Shown here: positions 18,621 through 28,476 of the stretch, piece by piece
Position numbering within the stretch: the first letter of the stretch is position 1
Layout of the letters: every line of letters begins with the position of its first letter
Source: Novosphingobium sediminicola
Lineage (GTDB): Bacteria > Pseudomonadota > Alphaproteobacteria > Sphingomonadales > Sphingomonadaceae
DNA: 64,000 nt
Assembly: GCF_014196525.1 (NCBI RefSeq)
Contig: NZ_JACIDX010000007.1
Location: forward strand, 210,955-274,954
Direction of reading: 5' to 3'
Translations under genes and position numbers: made by a program
Notes under the pieces: generated by a model
The model's database searches: none
Seen by the model: the letters and a program-made list of their open reading frames with translations, nothing else
What the model was told of the DNA's origin: nothing

Positions 18621-20024
18621 TTAAGCTGCTCCCCCCAGCGCGCGGACAAGGGCGATGCTGGTCTGTACCCGCTGGGTGGCCACTTGCGCGGCGCGGCGGC
18701 GGGCGGCCAGTTCGGCGGTCTCGGCCGTCACCACATCGAGCAGTGTGTTCGCGCCCTTGATATAGAGCTCATAGGACAGCTTTGCGGCCTGCCCGGCGGC
18801 GGTGGCAGCGCGGGTTTGGGCCGCGCCCTCCTGCTGCAACTGGTCCATGGATGTCAGGCCATCCTCGACCTCGCGCATGGCTTGCAACACGCCGCCGCGA
18901 TAATTGGCGGCGGCCGCGTCCCAATCGGCGCGCGCGGATTCGATGCGCGCCTTGATCCGCCCGCCATCAAAGATCGGCAGCGAGAATTGCGGCCCCAGCG
19001 CCCAGAAAGCATTGGGCGCGGAAATCAGGCTGGACACGGCCATGCTTTGAAAACCGCCATTGCCGCCCAGCGAGATTTGCGGGAAACGCGCTGCGCGGGC
19101 CACGCCGATGGCGCGATTGGCGGCATACATCCGCCTTTCGGCCGCGGCGATGTCGGGCCTGCGTTGCAGCAAGGCCGCGGGCAGGGCCGATGGTGCGCCG
19201 ATCACCGAGAGCGGATGATCGAGCGTGTCGATCTTGGCCTCGCCCGCCGGAATGCCCGCCAGCGTGGCCACCGCATGGGCCAGCACGGCCCGCTGGGCGC
19301 GCACCTGCGCCAATTGCGCCTGCGCATCGGCCAACTGTGCATCTGCGCGGCCCACATCAATGCCGGTGGCAATCCCGCCGTCATAGCGGTGATGGGTCAC
19401 ATCATCGGCGCGCTGATAGGCGCCCACCGCGTCCGAGAGGATCGCGATTTCCAGATCCGCCCCGCGCATCGCTGCCCACGTGCTGGCCAGATCGGCCTGA
19501 AGCGCTAGGCGCAGCGCGGCGGCGTCATCGGCGCTGGCCTGCGCATTGGCGCGGGCGGCCTTCACGCTGTCGCGCACCCGGCCCCACAGGTCCAGCTCAT
19601 AGCTGACGGTCGCGCTGACCGTATCGGCCTCGTAATAGGAAGGCTGAGTTGATCCGCGCAGGGGTCGGTCGTCCGACTGCCGGTTGCGGGTCAAGGTGCC
19701 GCCCGATTCCACATCGGGCATCGTGGCTGCCTTGCTTTGGCGCAGCGCCGCCATGGCCAGACGGTGCTTGGCAAGGATGGCGGCAAGGCTGGGATTGTCC
19801 TGCTCCAGCCGGTCCTCCATCGCATCGAGCGCCGGATCGCCCAAAGCGCGCCACCAGGCCTTATCCGTGGCGGGCGCGGCGGGCTGGGCCTCGCCCCAAA
19901 CCTTGTCGGCATCGGCGAATTTGGCGGGCAGAGGGGCTGCGGGCGGGCGATAGGCGGGGGCCTGACTGCATGCCGCCGCCAGCAAGGGCAGAAGCCCGAT
20001 CCAGCGTTTATCCATGCGCAACAT
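18621..20024 (-). CDS. RND efflux outer-membrane lipoprotein, NodT family
   Basis: Outer-membrane channel of a tripartite efflux pump, 467 residues. A lipoprotein signal with the lipobox LAAAC (Cys19) starts the protein. Two OEP repeats follow, with the typical NPSLAAI helix start, YELDLWGRVRDSVKAA signature and DVGRADAQLADAQAQL coiled coil; the second half has LLQRRPDIAAAERRMYAANRAIGVARAARFPQ, standard for the family. Its start overlaps the end of the adaptor gene by 17 bases. Third gene of the pump operon. An alternative start 9 bases downstream keeps the same lipobox. Confidence 0.95.
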   Translation of the reverse strand: MLRMDKRWIGLLPLLAAACSQAPAYRPPAAPLPAKFADADKVWGEAQPAAPATDKAWWRALGDPALDAMEDRLEQDNPSLAAILAKHRLAMAALRQSKAATMPDVESGGTLTRNRQSDDRPLRGSTQPSYYEADTVSATVSYELDLWGRVRDSVKAARANAQASADDAAALRLALQADLASTWAAMRGADLEIAILSDAVGAYQRADDVTHHRYDGGIATGIDVGRADAQLADAQAQLAQVRAQRAVLAHAVATLAGIPAGEAKIDTLDHPLSVIGAPSALPAALLQRRPDIAAAERRMYAANRAIGVARAARFPQISLGGNGGFQSMAVSSLISAPNAFWALGPQFSLPIFDGGRIKARIESARADWDAAAANYRGGVLQAMREVEDGLTSMDQLQQEGAAQTRAATAAGQAAKLSYELYIKGANTLLDVVTAETAELAARRRAAQVATQRVQTSIALVRALGGAA

Positions 20025-21165
20025 GCACCGTTTCCCCTTCCAGCAGCGAATCGGGCGGGCTGTCGATCACCTTTTCGCCCGGCTTGAGGCCCGAGCTGAT
20101 CTCGACCGAATTGCCCTGATCCTGCGCGATGGTGACGGTGGCGAAATGGACCTTGCCCGAGGCGTCCACGGTGGCTACCTTGACCCCGCCGCCGCGCAGT
20201 ATCAGCGCGCTGGACGGCACATTGAGGCGACCGGCGGGCACCGGCACATCGAAATGCACCTGCGCAAAACCGCCGGGGCGCAGCGCGCCATCGGCATTGT
20301 CCATTACCAATTGCACTTGCAGCGCGCCGGTCTGCGGATTGATCGCGCCCGATTGATCGACCAGCTTTGCCTCAAAATTGCGCCCCGGCCATGCGGGCGC
20401 CGTCAGCCGCGCCGAAAGGCCCGAATGCATCAGCGGCGCATATTGCTGCGGCACGCTGACATAGACGCGCAACCGGTGGCCGTCGGCCATGGCGAACATC
20501 GGGTTTTGGTTGGTCGAACCCGGCCCGACCAGATCGCCGATATCGGCATTACGCAGCGTCACGGTTCCGGCAAAAGGCGCGCGGATCGTGGCATAGGCCT
20601 TCATCGCCAGCAACCGGCCCAGATTGGCCTGCGCCTCGGCCACGGCGGCGACATGGGTGGCGGCATTGGCGTTCTTTTCATCGGTTTCCTGCTGCGAAAC
20701 CGAATGGGATTTGAGCAGATCGGTCCAGCGCGCCGCCGTGGTGCGGGCCAGCGTGGCCTCGGCCTTGACGCGGACAAGGGTGGCGCGGGCCTGAATGATC
20801 TGCTGGTCCAGTTCGGGCGTGTCGATGGCGCCCAAAGGAGCGCCCGCCGCCACATGCGCGCCGATGTCGGCATACCATGCGCGCACATAGCCGGGCACGC
20901 GGGCAAAGAGGCGCGCCGATGTCCATGCCTCGATCGTGCCGGGCTGGACCAGCTCGTCGCTGGCCCCGCTGGGCTTGGGGGTGATCAGGCGGACCGTGGG
21001 CGTGCTTTGCGTTTCGGCCCATTCATGCGCCTGCGCACTTTCATGCATGCGCCAATAGGTGCCGGCGAGCACCACGGCGATCGCGACGATGCCAGCCGTG
21101 ATGCCCGCCGACCGCAGGCCCCGGGGGGGGGGAGGGGTGGCCTGCGTTGAGGAAAAGTCAGTCAT
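20008..21165 (-). CDS. RND efflux periplasmic adaptor (membrane fusion protein)
   Basis: 385 residues bridging the inner-membrane pump and the NodT channel. One N-terminal membrane anchor (~22-42), lipoyl-like halves (PGTIEAWTSARLFARVPGYV and AYATIRAPFAGTVTLRNADIGDLV), an alpha-hairpin between them (IIQARATLVRVKAEATLARTTA), then beta-barrel and membrane-proximal domains. The start overlaps the pump gene stop by 8 bases, showing translational coupling. HlyD/AcrA family assignment is firm; the exported compound is not determined. Confidence 0.95.
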   Translation of the reverse strand: MTDFSSTQATPPPPRGLRSAGITAGIVAIAVVLAGTYWRMHESAQAHEWAETQSTPTVRLITPKPSGASDELVQPGTIEAWTSARLFARVPGYVRAWYADIGAHVAAGAPLGAIDTPELDQQIIQARATLVRVKAEATLARTTAARWTDLLKSHSVSQQETDEKNANAATHVAAVAEAQANLGRLLAMKAYATIRAPFAGTVTLRNADIGDLVGPGSTNQNPMFAMADGHRLRVYVSVPQQYAPLMHSGLSARLTAPAWPGRNFEAKLVDQSGAINPQTGALQVQLVMDNADGALRPGGFAQVHFDVPVPAGRLNVPSSALILRGGGVKVATVDASGKVHFATVTIAQDQGNSVEISSGLKPGEKVIDSPPDSLLEGETVHVAHG

Positions 21166-24100
21166 TGTGGGAAAGCTCCTTCTGATCGCCGCGATGGATC
21201 AGGCTGAACACCACGGGCACGAAAACCAGCGTGGCCATGGTGGCAAAGATGAGGCCGCCGATGACGGCGCGGCCAAGCGGGGCGTTTTGTTCGCCCCCTT
21301 CGCCCATGCCCAGCGCCATCGGGCCCATGCCGATGATCATCGCCAGCGCCGTCATCAGAACGGGACGGAAACGGGTGGAGCCGGCCTCCAGCGCGGCGGC
21401 AAGCGCATCGCCGCAGGCCGCCAGCCTTTCGCGGGCAAAGCTGACCACCAGCACCGAGTTGGCCGTGGCCACGCCCATGCACAGGATCGCGCCCGTCAGC
21501 GCAGGCACCGAAAGCGTGGTGCCCGTGGCAAACAGGATCCACGCAATCCCCGCCAGCGCCGCGGGCAGGGCCGAGACAATGGCGGCCGGATCGGCCCAGC
21601 TCTGGAAATTGACCACGATAAGCAGGTAGATCAGCACGATGGCGCCCGCCAGACCGGCAATCAGGCCGACAAAGGCGGTGTTCATCGTTTGGGTCTGGCC
21701 GCGCAGTGCCACTTGGGCGCCCTTGGGCAGATCGCCCTTGGTGGCGTCCAGGATCTTTTGGATATCGGCCGAAACCGCGCCCAGATCGCGCCCTTGCGTG
21801 GCGGCATAGATGTCGAAGGCAGGCTTGATCGAATAGTGGGAAATCACCGCCGGGCTGGGGCCGCGCTGCAATGTGCCCAGCGCCGAGAGCGTCTGGAAGG
21901 CGCCGGTGCTGCCGCTTACGGGCGTGTTTTGCAGGGCGGAGATGGAGTCGGTGTGCCACAGCGGCGCCTGAACCACGATGGGGTAGGACACGCCGTTCTT
22001 GGGATTGAGCCAGAAGGTGGGGGCCACCTGACTGGAACCCGACAGGCCCACCGAGAGCGAGCGCGTCACGTCATTTTCGGTGATGCCCAGACGGTCGGCC
22101 TGCGCACGGTCGATGTTGACGCCGATCTGGGGATAGTTCGACGCCTGTTGCAGGCGAACATCGACCACGCCGCCCAGCCGCGCCATCTTGGCGGCGACAT
22201 TATGGGCATAGGCTTCATTGGCCTTGGCGTCGGGGCCGGTGATCATCACGTCGATGGGGGCGGGCGCGCCAAAGTTCAGGATCTGGCTGACGATATCAAC
22301 CGGCAGGAACGAGAACACCGTGCCCGGAAAGGCGCGCGGCAGATCGGCGCGCAGCTTGCGCAGATGCTCGTCGGTGGGGGCGTGATCTTCCTTCAGCGAG
22401 ATCAGGATGTCGCCATCCTGTGGGCCGATGCCGCCGGTGTTTGAATAGGCGCGGTTGATGCCCGAAACCGGCGGGCCGATATTGTCGGTCACGCTGGCGA
22501 TCTCGCCCTTGGGCAGATCGGCGCGCACGCGGGCCTCGATGCGGTCGAACTGGGCGGCGGTTTCCTCGATGCGGGTGCCGACGGGCGCACGCACGTGAAT
22601 GCCGATCTGGCCGGTATCCACCGAGGGGAAGAAATTGCGCCCAAGGAAAGGCACCAGCACCAGCGAAAGTGCGACGATCACGGCAAAGCCAACCACCACC
22701 TGTTTGCGCTGCGCCAGAGCGAGGCTGAGCACGCCGACATACCAACTGCGCGCCTTTTCGAAGCGGACCTCGAAACCATGCTGGAAACGGCGCAAGGGGT
22801 TATGCGTGTTGGCATGGCCCACGGTGGCGTCATGCTCGCGCATCTGCTCGCCGATATGTTCGGGGGCGTGGGCGCGCAGCAGGAAATTGCCCATGGTGGG
22901 CACCAGCGTGCGGCTGAGGATGAACGAGGCGATCATGGCGAAGACCACCGCCTTGGCCATGGGCGCAAAGAGGAAGCCCGCAACGCCCGGCAGAAAGAAC
23001 ATCGGCACAAAGGCGATGCAGATGCAAAGCAGGCTGACCAGAGCGGGCTGGACGATCTGCTGCGCGCCGTCGAGGATGGCCTCCTGCACGCCCTTGCCCT
23101 GTTCAAGGTGCCAGTTGATGTTTTCGATCGTGACGGTGGCGTCATCCACCAGAATGCCCACCGCAAGGCTGAGGCCGCCCAGCGTCATGATGTTGAGCGT
23201 CTCGCCCGTGACCGCAAGGCCCATGACGGCGGCCAGCACGGCCAAGGGGATCGAGGCGGCAATGATGACCGTCGAGCGCCACGAACCGAGGAAGAGCAGG
23301 ATCATCAGGCTGGTCAGCACGGCGGCGATCACGCCTTCGCGGATCACGCCCGACACCGCGCCTTTTACAAAGATCGACTGGTCGGAAAGGTAGGAGATCT
23401 TGAGATCGGAGGGCAGCGTCACGGCCAGTTGCGGCACGATGTTCCTGACCCCGTCGACAATCGCCACGGTCGATGCTGACCCTGCCTTCAGGATGGTCAT
23501 CAGCACCGCGCGGGTGCCGTCAACGCGCACGACATTCTGCTGGGGCGGCGAACCGTCATGCACATGGGCCACATCGCCGATCGTGATCGTCGTGCCGCCA
23601 ACCGTGCGGATCGGCAGCTTGTTGAGATCGTCGATGGCGCTGGGGCTGTTGTTGAGATGGACGTTATATTCATAGGTGCCGATGCGCGCGCTGCCGGGCG
23701 GCACGATCTGGTTCTGCGCAGCAAGGGCCGTGCCCACATCGGTGGCCGAGAGGTGGTGCGCCTGAAGCGCGGCGGGGTCGATGTCGATCTGGATCTGACG
23801 CTCGCGCCCGCCATAGGGGGTGGGGACGGCGGCGCCTTCGACCTGGGCAAGGCCGGGGCGGATGGCGTTGATGCCATAGTCGAACACCTTCTGTTCGCCA
23901 AGCGAAGGCGAGGACAGCGCCAGTTGCAGGATCGGCACGGTCGAGGCGTTGTAATTCATCACCAGCGGCGGGGTCATGCCCGGGGGCATTTGTTTCAGCA
24001 CGGTCTGCGAAATCGCGGTCACCTGCGCGGTGGCGGTGCGGATGTCGACGCCGGGGTGAAAGAAGATCTTGACCACGCCGACGCCCGCATAGGACTGGCT

Positions 24101-24349
24101 CTCAACATGGTCGATATCGTTGACGGTGGTGGAGAGCTGGCGCTCGTAATAATAGACCACGCGCCCGGCCATGTCTTCGGGGGGCAGACCCTTGTAGGTC
24201 CATACCGCTGCAATCACCGGCATCTTGATGTCGGGGAAAATATCGGTGGGCGAACGCAGCCAGGCGATGGAGCCGCCCAGCACGATAAGGATGGCCATGA
24301 CCACGAATGTGTATGGCTTGCCTAGGGCGATTTTGACGAGTTGGAGCAT
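21158..24349 (-). CDS. RND efflux pump, inner-membrane permease (HAE1 type)
   Basis: 1063-residue proton-driven exporter with the RND plan: TM1 near residue 12-32, large periplasmic loop, TM2-6, second loop, TM7-12. The TM4 motif GILVDDATVTIENI has the paired Asp of the proton relay; the FPD in SPTDIFPDIKMPVI after TM1 is also diagnostic. The mid-protein MREHDATVGHANTHNPLRR linker is longer and more polar than usual. First gene of an operon permease-adaptor-channel. The two-component pair upstream on the same strand (102-base gap) is the likely regulator. Substrates could be drugs, solvents or aromatic intermediates. Confidence 0.95.
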   Translation of the reverse strand: MLQLVKIALGKPYTFVVMAILIVLGGSIAWLRSPTDIFPDIKMPVIAAVWTYKGLPPEDMAGRVVYYYERQLSTTVNDIDHVESQSYAGVGVVKIFFHPGVDIRTATAQVTAISQTVLKQMPPGMTPPLVMNYNASTVPILQLALSSPSLGEQKVFDYGINAIRPGLAQVEGAAVPTPYGGRERQIQIDIDPAALQAHHLSATDVGTALAAQNQIVPPGSARIGTYEYNVHLNNSPSAIDDLNKLPIRTVGGTTITIGDVAHVHDGSPPQQNVVRVDGTRAVLMTILKAGSASTVAIVDGVRNIVPQLAVTLPSDLKISYLSDQSIFVKGAVSGVIREGVIAAVLTSLMILLFLGSWRSTVIIAASIPLAVLAAVMGLAVTGETLNIMTLGGLSLAVGILVDDATVTIENINWHLEQGKGVQEAILDGAQQIVQPALVSLLCICIAFVPMFFLPGVAGFLFAPMAKAVVFAMIASFILSRTLVPTMGNFLLRAHAPEHIGEQMREHDATVGHANTHNPLRRFQHGFEVRFEKARSWYVGVLSLALAQRKQVVVGFAVIVALSLVLVPFLGRNFFPSVDTGQIGIHVRAPVGTRIEETAAQFDRIEARVRADLPKGEIASVTDNIGPPVSGINRAYSNTGGIGPQDGDILISLKEDHAPTDEHLRKLRADLPRAFPGTVFSFLPVDIVSQILNFGAPAPIDVMITGPDAKANEAYAHNVAAKMARLGGVVDVRLQQASNYPQIGVNIDRAQADRLGITENDVTRSLSVGLSGSSQVAPTFWLNPKNGVSYPIVVQAPLWHTDSISALQNTPVSGSTGAFQTLSALGTLQRGPSPAVISHYSIKPAFDIYAATQGRDLGAVSADIQKILDATKGDLPKGAQVALRGQTQTMNTAFVGLIAGLAGAIVLIYLLIVVNFQSWADPAAIVSALPAALAGIAWILFATGTTLSVPALTGAILCMGVATANSVLVVSFARERLAACGDALAAALEAGSTRFRPVLMTALAMIIGMGPMALGMGEGGEQNAPLGRAVIGGLIFATMATLVFVPVVFSLIHRGDQKELSHND

Positions 24350-24451
24350 GAATACCCGATCTTGACGACGCGTTGGGGGATGCGCCGGTTGCGATCATGC
24401 GTTTCGTCTCACGCGGGGCTGGTTTCAAATGAATTGGATTTTAGGTTGGGT

Positions 24452-25813
24452 TTATGCCGGACCGGTGCGAAATTCGGGCGCGCGGATCCGCACGATCAGA
24501 CCCGGCGCGGCATCGTCCAACTCCAGCCCGAAGCCGTGGAGATGGACAATCGCGGCCACCAGATTGAGGCCCAACCCCGAGCCTGGTGTCTGGCGGCTGG
24601 CCGCGCCGCGATAGAAACGGCGCAGCACCGCATCGCGTTCGGATCGTGCGATGCCCGGCCCGTTGTCGGCCAGTTCTATCGCCATTTCCTCGCCCCGCCG
24701 GATCAGGCACAGGCGGATCTTGCCGCCATGGGGCGCAAATTTGATCGCATTGTCCAGCAGGTTGCCGACCGCCTCGACCAAGAGCGCCTCATCGCCAATG
24801 ATTTGATGGCCATAGCTGCCGCTCAGTGCGATTTCGATCTCGCGCTCCTCGGCCAGTGGCTCATAGAGTTCGGCGGCGCTGGTCATCAGCATCATCGGGT
24901 CAAGCGGGCCGAAACCGGCACGGCGATTGGCCGCCTCCAGCTCGGCAATGCGCAACAGCGCGTCAAAGCGCGCCAGCAGCGCGTCAATATCCTCAACCGC
25001 CTGATCGACGCTCTCGGGCCTTGGCTCGATCATCGCCAGACGCATCCGCAGCCGGGCCAGCGGGCTGCGCAGATCATGGGCGATGGCATCGGTGGCGCCT
25101 TTGACCTGCACCATCAGCCGCTCGATTTCCTCGACCATGCCGTTCATCGTGGTGGCCACCAGATCGAGTTCGTCGCGCCGGGGCGACACGGGCATACGGT
25201 GCGAAAATTCGCCCGCCGAGATGCGTTTGGCGTCGGTTCGCAATTGCCCGATGCGGCGCAGCGGGCCAAGCCCCAGCGCCACGGCCGCCACCACGGCTGA
25301 TAGCACCACCACCGTCCCGGTGGTCAGCGACAGCGCCAGGATGCGCGCGCGAAATTCGACCGCAGGCGTAATGTCGCGCGCCACGATCAGGCTTTGCCCG
25401 TCGGGCAGGCGCGTGGTCATGGTCAGTAATGGGCTGGGGGCCAGCGTTCCGGCGTGCCATTCCTTCATGGTCTCGGCGGGTGGCGGGCCGGACCAGTGCA
25501 GATTGCCCGCGATCTCGTGCCCCTGTGCGTCGATCAGCGCGAAATAATTGAGGCCGGAGGTGCTGGCGGCAATCGCGGCCTGCACCCGGTTTGCGCGTTC
25601 GTCGGCCGTCCCGCTGCCCAGCCGCGCGGTTTCCGAGGCGAGGATGAGGTCGGATCGGTTAATCAGCTCGCGTTGGGTCAGCCGATAGGTGATGCCCAGC
25701 AGCAAGGCCACCGCCACCAGAAACACCGCCCCCAGCGCCAGCATCAGCCGAAAGGTGGATGTCCGCTGTAATTCGGCCCAGCGCAGCGAAGGGTGGGGGC
25801 GGGGGATGCGCAA
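24452..25813 (-). CDS. Sensor histidine kinase, OmpR-partner (EnvZ/QseC-like)
   Basis: 453 residues. TM1 (~23-45), periplasmic sensor (~46-165), TM2 (~168-190), HAMP (~191-245), HisKA with AIAHDLRSPLARL, and HATPase with NLLDNAIKFAP, DNGPGI and GSGLGLNLV. The start is a TTG (25813), because no ATG or GTG precedes the first membrane helix in a better context; GGTGG lies about 9 bases upstream. It begins 2 bases after the response regulator stop, so they form one operon. Position just upstream of the RND operon suggests envelope-stress or substrate-sensing control of the pump. Confidence 0.93.
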   Translation of the reverse strand: MRIPRPHPSLRWAELQRTSTFRLMLALGAVFLVAVALLLGITYRLTQRELINRSDLILASETARLGSGTADERANRVQAAIAASTSGLNYFALIDAQGHEIAGNLHWSGPPPAETMKEWHAGTLAPSPLLTMTTRLPDGQSLIVARDITPAVEFRARILALSLTTGTVVVLSAVVAAVALGLGPLRRIGQLRTDAKRISAGEFSHRMPVSPRRDELDLVATTMNGMVEEIERLMVQVKGATDAIAHDLRSPLARLRMRLAMIEPRPESVDQAVEDIDALLARFDALLRIAELEAANRRAGFGPLDPMMLMTSAAELYEPLAEEREIEIALSGSYGHQIIGDEALLVEAVGNLLDNAIKFAPHGGKIRLCLIRRGEEMAIELADNGPGIARSERDAVLRRFYRGAASRQTPGSGLGLNLVAAIVHLHGFGLELDDAAPGLIVRIRAPEFRTGPA

Positions 25814-25815
25814 GA

Positions 25816-26493
25816 TCAGCCCACCACCAGCCGATAGCCTTCGCCCTTCACCGTTTCGATGATGGGGGCATGGCCGGGCTGTTCCAGCTTGCGCCGCAAT
25901 TTGCCGATATGGACATTGATGAGATTGTCCGCCGGATCAAAGAAATAGCCCCAGACCTGCTCAAATATCATCTGGCGGCTCAGGATCTGGCCCGGATGGC
26001 GGGCGAGGAATTCGAGCAGGCGGAACTCCTTTTGCAGCAAGGCCACCGGCTCGCCATGCAGCCAGACCTTGCGCTTGATCAGGTCCATTTCCAGCGGGCC
26101 GACCACGATCCGCCCCTCGGCCGGATAATCGCGCCCGCGCCGCAGCAAGACCTCGACCCGCATCGCCACCTCGTCGGGGGCAAAGGGTTTGACCATGTAA
26201 TCATCGCCGCCCGCGCGCAGGCCCGCAATGCGTTGATCGACATCGCCCAGCGAGGAAATCATCAGCACCGGCGTCATCACCTGTTCGGCGCGCAGCCGCG
26301 CCACCAGCGCCAGCCCGTCCATATCGGGCAGCATCCGGTCCAGTGTGATCGCATCGAAACGGGTGGTATGGGTATGGGCCAGCGCCTCGCGCCCGGTGGT
26401 GGCGCGCAGCACGTCATAGCCTTGCGCGCGCAGACGATCAGCGATCACCTGCGCCACTTCGGCATCGTCTTCCACCACCATTATCTGGACCAT
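25816..26493 (-). CDS. OmpR/PhoB-family response regulator
   Basis: 225 residues. Receiver (1-120) with VVEDDAEV, phosphoacceptor Asp in ITLDRMLPDMDG, Ser in MISSLG and Lys in VKPF. Winged-helix DNA-binding domain (~128-225) with LLQKEFRLLEFLARHPG and NLINVHIGKLRRKLE, the standard OmpR recognition helix region. First gene of the regulator operon, upstream of its kinase and the RND pump genes on the same strand, so transcription through to the pump is possible as well as binding at its promoter. Confidence 0.95.
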   Translation of the reverse strand: MVQIMVVEDDAEVAQVIADRLRAQGYDVLRATTGREALAHTHTTRFDAITLDRMLPDMDGLALVARLRAEQVMTPVLMISSLGDVDQRIAGLRAGGDDYMVKPFAPDEVAMRVEVLLRRGRDYPAEGRIVVGPLEMDLIKRKVWLHGEPVALLQKEFRLLEFLARHPGQILSRQMIFEQVWGYFFDPADNLINVHIGKLRRKLEQPGHAPIIETVKGEGYRLVVG

Positions 26494-26541
26494 GCCTGTC
26501 CCCTAATGCCTTGGCGCGGGGGCGGGCAAGTGAAATGCAGT

Positions 26542-27546
26542 TTAGCCCAGCATGCGCACGATCAGCACCGCCACGGCAAACAGTACCATCAGGCACAGCA
26601 CAGCACTGGCGCTGACCCGCAGCCCGGCACGGGCCACCAGCGCCAGATCGACGCTGAGGCCAAGCCCGGCCATGGCCAGCACGGTCAGCAGCAGGCTGGC
26701 GCGATGGGCGGCGTCCGACAGGGCGGGCGGGATCAAGCCTGCGGTATGCGCGACGGCCAGCGCCAGAAAGCCGAGGATGAAGAGCGGAAAGAAACGCCCC
26801 TTGGCCGCGCCGCCGCCATGGGTCAGCGAAAGCACCGTCACCACCGGCCCCAGCATCAGCACGCGCACCAGTTTGACCAGCGCGCCCACCTGCACCGCGA
26901 CCGGCCCCAGCGGATGGGCGGCGGCCAGCACCTGCGGCACGGCATAGACCGTCAGCCCCGCCAGCATCCCTCCGCGCACGGCATCGAGATGCAAGGCCCC
27001 GGCCAGCACTGGCACGATCAGCACCACCGCAATGCCCAGCACCGCAGTAAACCCGATGGAGGCGGCCACATCGTCGCCATCGGCATCAATGGCGGGGGCC
27101 ACGGCAGCGATGGCCGAATTGCCGCAGATCGCATTGCCGCAGGCCACCAGCATCGCCATCCGTCCGCTCAGCCCCAGCCAGCGGCCAAGCGCATAGCCGA
27201 CCGCGATGGTCAGCGCGATCAGCGCGACAATCGCCCCCACGAGCCCGGCGCCCATGCCTGCCAGCGCGCCCAGACCGACCGTGGCGCCCATCAGCGCGAC
27301 GGCCCATTCCATCACCGGCTTGGCGGCAAAGGCGATGCCGCGCGTGCAGGCTTGGGGCACAGGCCGAAGGCTGCGCGCGCAGGCGCCCAGCAGGATCGCC
27401 AGCACCAGCGCATCGAGCCAGACCTTGCCCAGCAGCCAATGCTGGACTTGCTCCAGCGCGAAGGCGGCAAGGGCAATGGCGGCGGCGAGGATGAGGCCGG
27501 GGAGGAGGGAGCGCGTTTGCATGGGGGGCTTTTGCGCCTGCACCAT
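26542..27546 (-). CDS. YeiH/UPF0324-family putative exporter
   Basis: 334-residue inner-membrane protein with about ten hydrophobic helices. Family landmarks are LLPGLILAAAIAL at the N-terminus, LACGNAICGNSAIAAVAP in the middle and GFTAVLGIAVVLIVPVL. The family is annotated as putative sulfate exporter on limited evidence, and is commonly paired with a divergent LysR gene as here (YeiH/YeiE arrangement). ATG 27546 is the longest start; ATG 27522 (MQTRSLLPG) is closer to the first helix. Confidence in family high, in substrate low. Confidence 0.88.
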   Translation of the reverse strand: MVQAQKPPMQTRSLLPGLILAAAIALAAFALEQVQHWLLGKVWLDALVLAILLGACARSLRPVPQACTRGIAFAAKPVMEWAVALMGATVGLGALAGMGAGLVGAIVALIALTIAVGYALGRWLGLSGRMAMLVACGNAICGNSAIAAVAPAIDADGDDVAASIGFTAVLGIAVVLIVPVLAGALHLDAVRGGMLAGLTVYAVPQVLAAAHPLGPVAVQVGALVKLVRVLMLGPVVTVLSLTHGGGAAKGRFFPLFILGFLALAVAHTAGLIPPALSDAAHRASLLLTVLAMAGLGLSVDLALVARAGLRVSASAVLCLMVLFAVAVLIVRMLG

Positions 27547-27597
27547 TCAATGATCCAATCAATTGAATCTATATTTATGATAGGGTAAATCTATCAA
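27547..27597. promoter_or_regulatory. Divergent promoter region of YeiH-type exporter and LysR gene
   Basis: Only 51 bases separate the two divergent starts. The sequence is markedly AT-rich in contrast with both genes and holds ATTCAATGATCCAATCAATTGAAT (split here as ATTCAAT at 27546-27552 and ATTGAAT at 27563-27569), an inverted repeat suited to a LysR dimer. The regulator probably controls both genes from here, as is typical for LysR pairs. Confidence 0.5.
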
Positions 27598-28476
27598 ATG
27601 ACTCTCGAACAACTCCGCATCTTTGTCGCCGTTGCGCAAAGCCTGAACATGACCCGCGCGGCGCAGGAGCTGAACCTGACTCAGCCCTCGGTCAGCGCCG
27701 CGATGGCCGCGCTGGAGGGGCGGCACGGGCTGCGGCTGTTTGACCGGGTGGGGCGCTCGATCGAATTGTCCGAGGCGGGGCGCGCCTTTCTGCCCGAGGC
27801 GCGCGGGGTGTTGGCGCGGGCGCGGGAGGCGGCGCAGGCGCTCGATGATCTGGCCGGATTGCGGCGCGGCTCTTTGCGTATTGCGGCCAGCCAGACCGTG
27901 GCGACCTATTGGCTGCCCGCGCGCATGGCCCGGTTCGCCGCGCGCCATCCGGGCATCGCGCTGGATCTCGCCCTTGGCAACACGCAGGAGAGTGCCGAGG
28001 CCGTGCTGGCGGGCGAGGCCGATCTGGCCTTTGTCGAGGGTGAGGCGCAGGGTGATCTGCTGCGCGTCATGCCGGTGGGCGAGGATAGGCTGGGGCTGTA
28101 TGCGCGGGCCGATCATCCTCTGGCCGGGCGGGCGCTGGACCATGATGCGTTGCGCGGGGCGGCGTGGGTGCTGCGCGAGATGGGGTCGGGGACGCGGGCG
28201 CATCTGGGGCTGGCCTTGGCGCAGGCGGGGCTGGATTGGGGCGATCTGGATATTCGGCTCGAACTGCCCGCCAATGGCGCGGTGCTGGAGGCCTTGGCGG
28301 CGGGGGATCTGATTACGGCGGTGTCGGAATATGCGGCGGCTTCGCGGGTGGCGGCGGGGCGCGTGGTGCGGCTCGACTGGCCCTTTGCGCCGCGCGGCTT
28401 TGCCATGCTGTCTCATCGCGCGCGGCGTTTGAGCGCGGCCAGCGAGGCCTTTGTCGCCTCGCTGGCCGGTTCATAA
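27598..28476 (+). CDS. LysR-family transcriptional regulator (YeiE/CysB-like)
   Basis: 292 residues. N-terminal winged helix-turn-helix with NMTRAAQELNLTQPSVSAAM (about residues 16-35), then the periplasmic-binding-protein-like effector domain (~90-290; LRIAASQTVATYWLP, ADLAFVEGEA). It is divergent from the YeiH-type exporter gene and ends exactly where the minus-strand TonB receptor begins its stop codon (adjacent, no gap). The effector is unknown. No obvious ribosome site, so it may be translated from a short or leaderless mRNA. Confidence 0.92.
   Translation: MTLEQLRIFVAVAQSLNMTRAAQELNLTQPSVSAAMAALEGRHGLRLFDRVGRSIELSEAGRAFLPEARGVLARAREAAQALDDLAGLRRGSLRIAASQTVATYWLPARMARFAARHPGIALDLALGNTQESAEAVLAGEADLAFVEGEAQGDLLRVMPVGEDRLGLYARADHPLAGRALDHDALRGAAWVLREMGSGTRAHLGLALAQAGLDWGDLDIRLELPANGAVLEALAAGDLITAVSEYAAASRVAAGRVVRLDWPFAPRGFAMLSHRARRLSAASEAFVASLAGS

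Noticed and set aside
25759..27588. 609-codon plus-strand frame opposite the response regulator and the YeiH-type gene
   Set aside because: His/Gln/Gly-rich shadow covering two real minus-strand genes.
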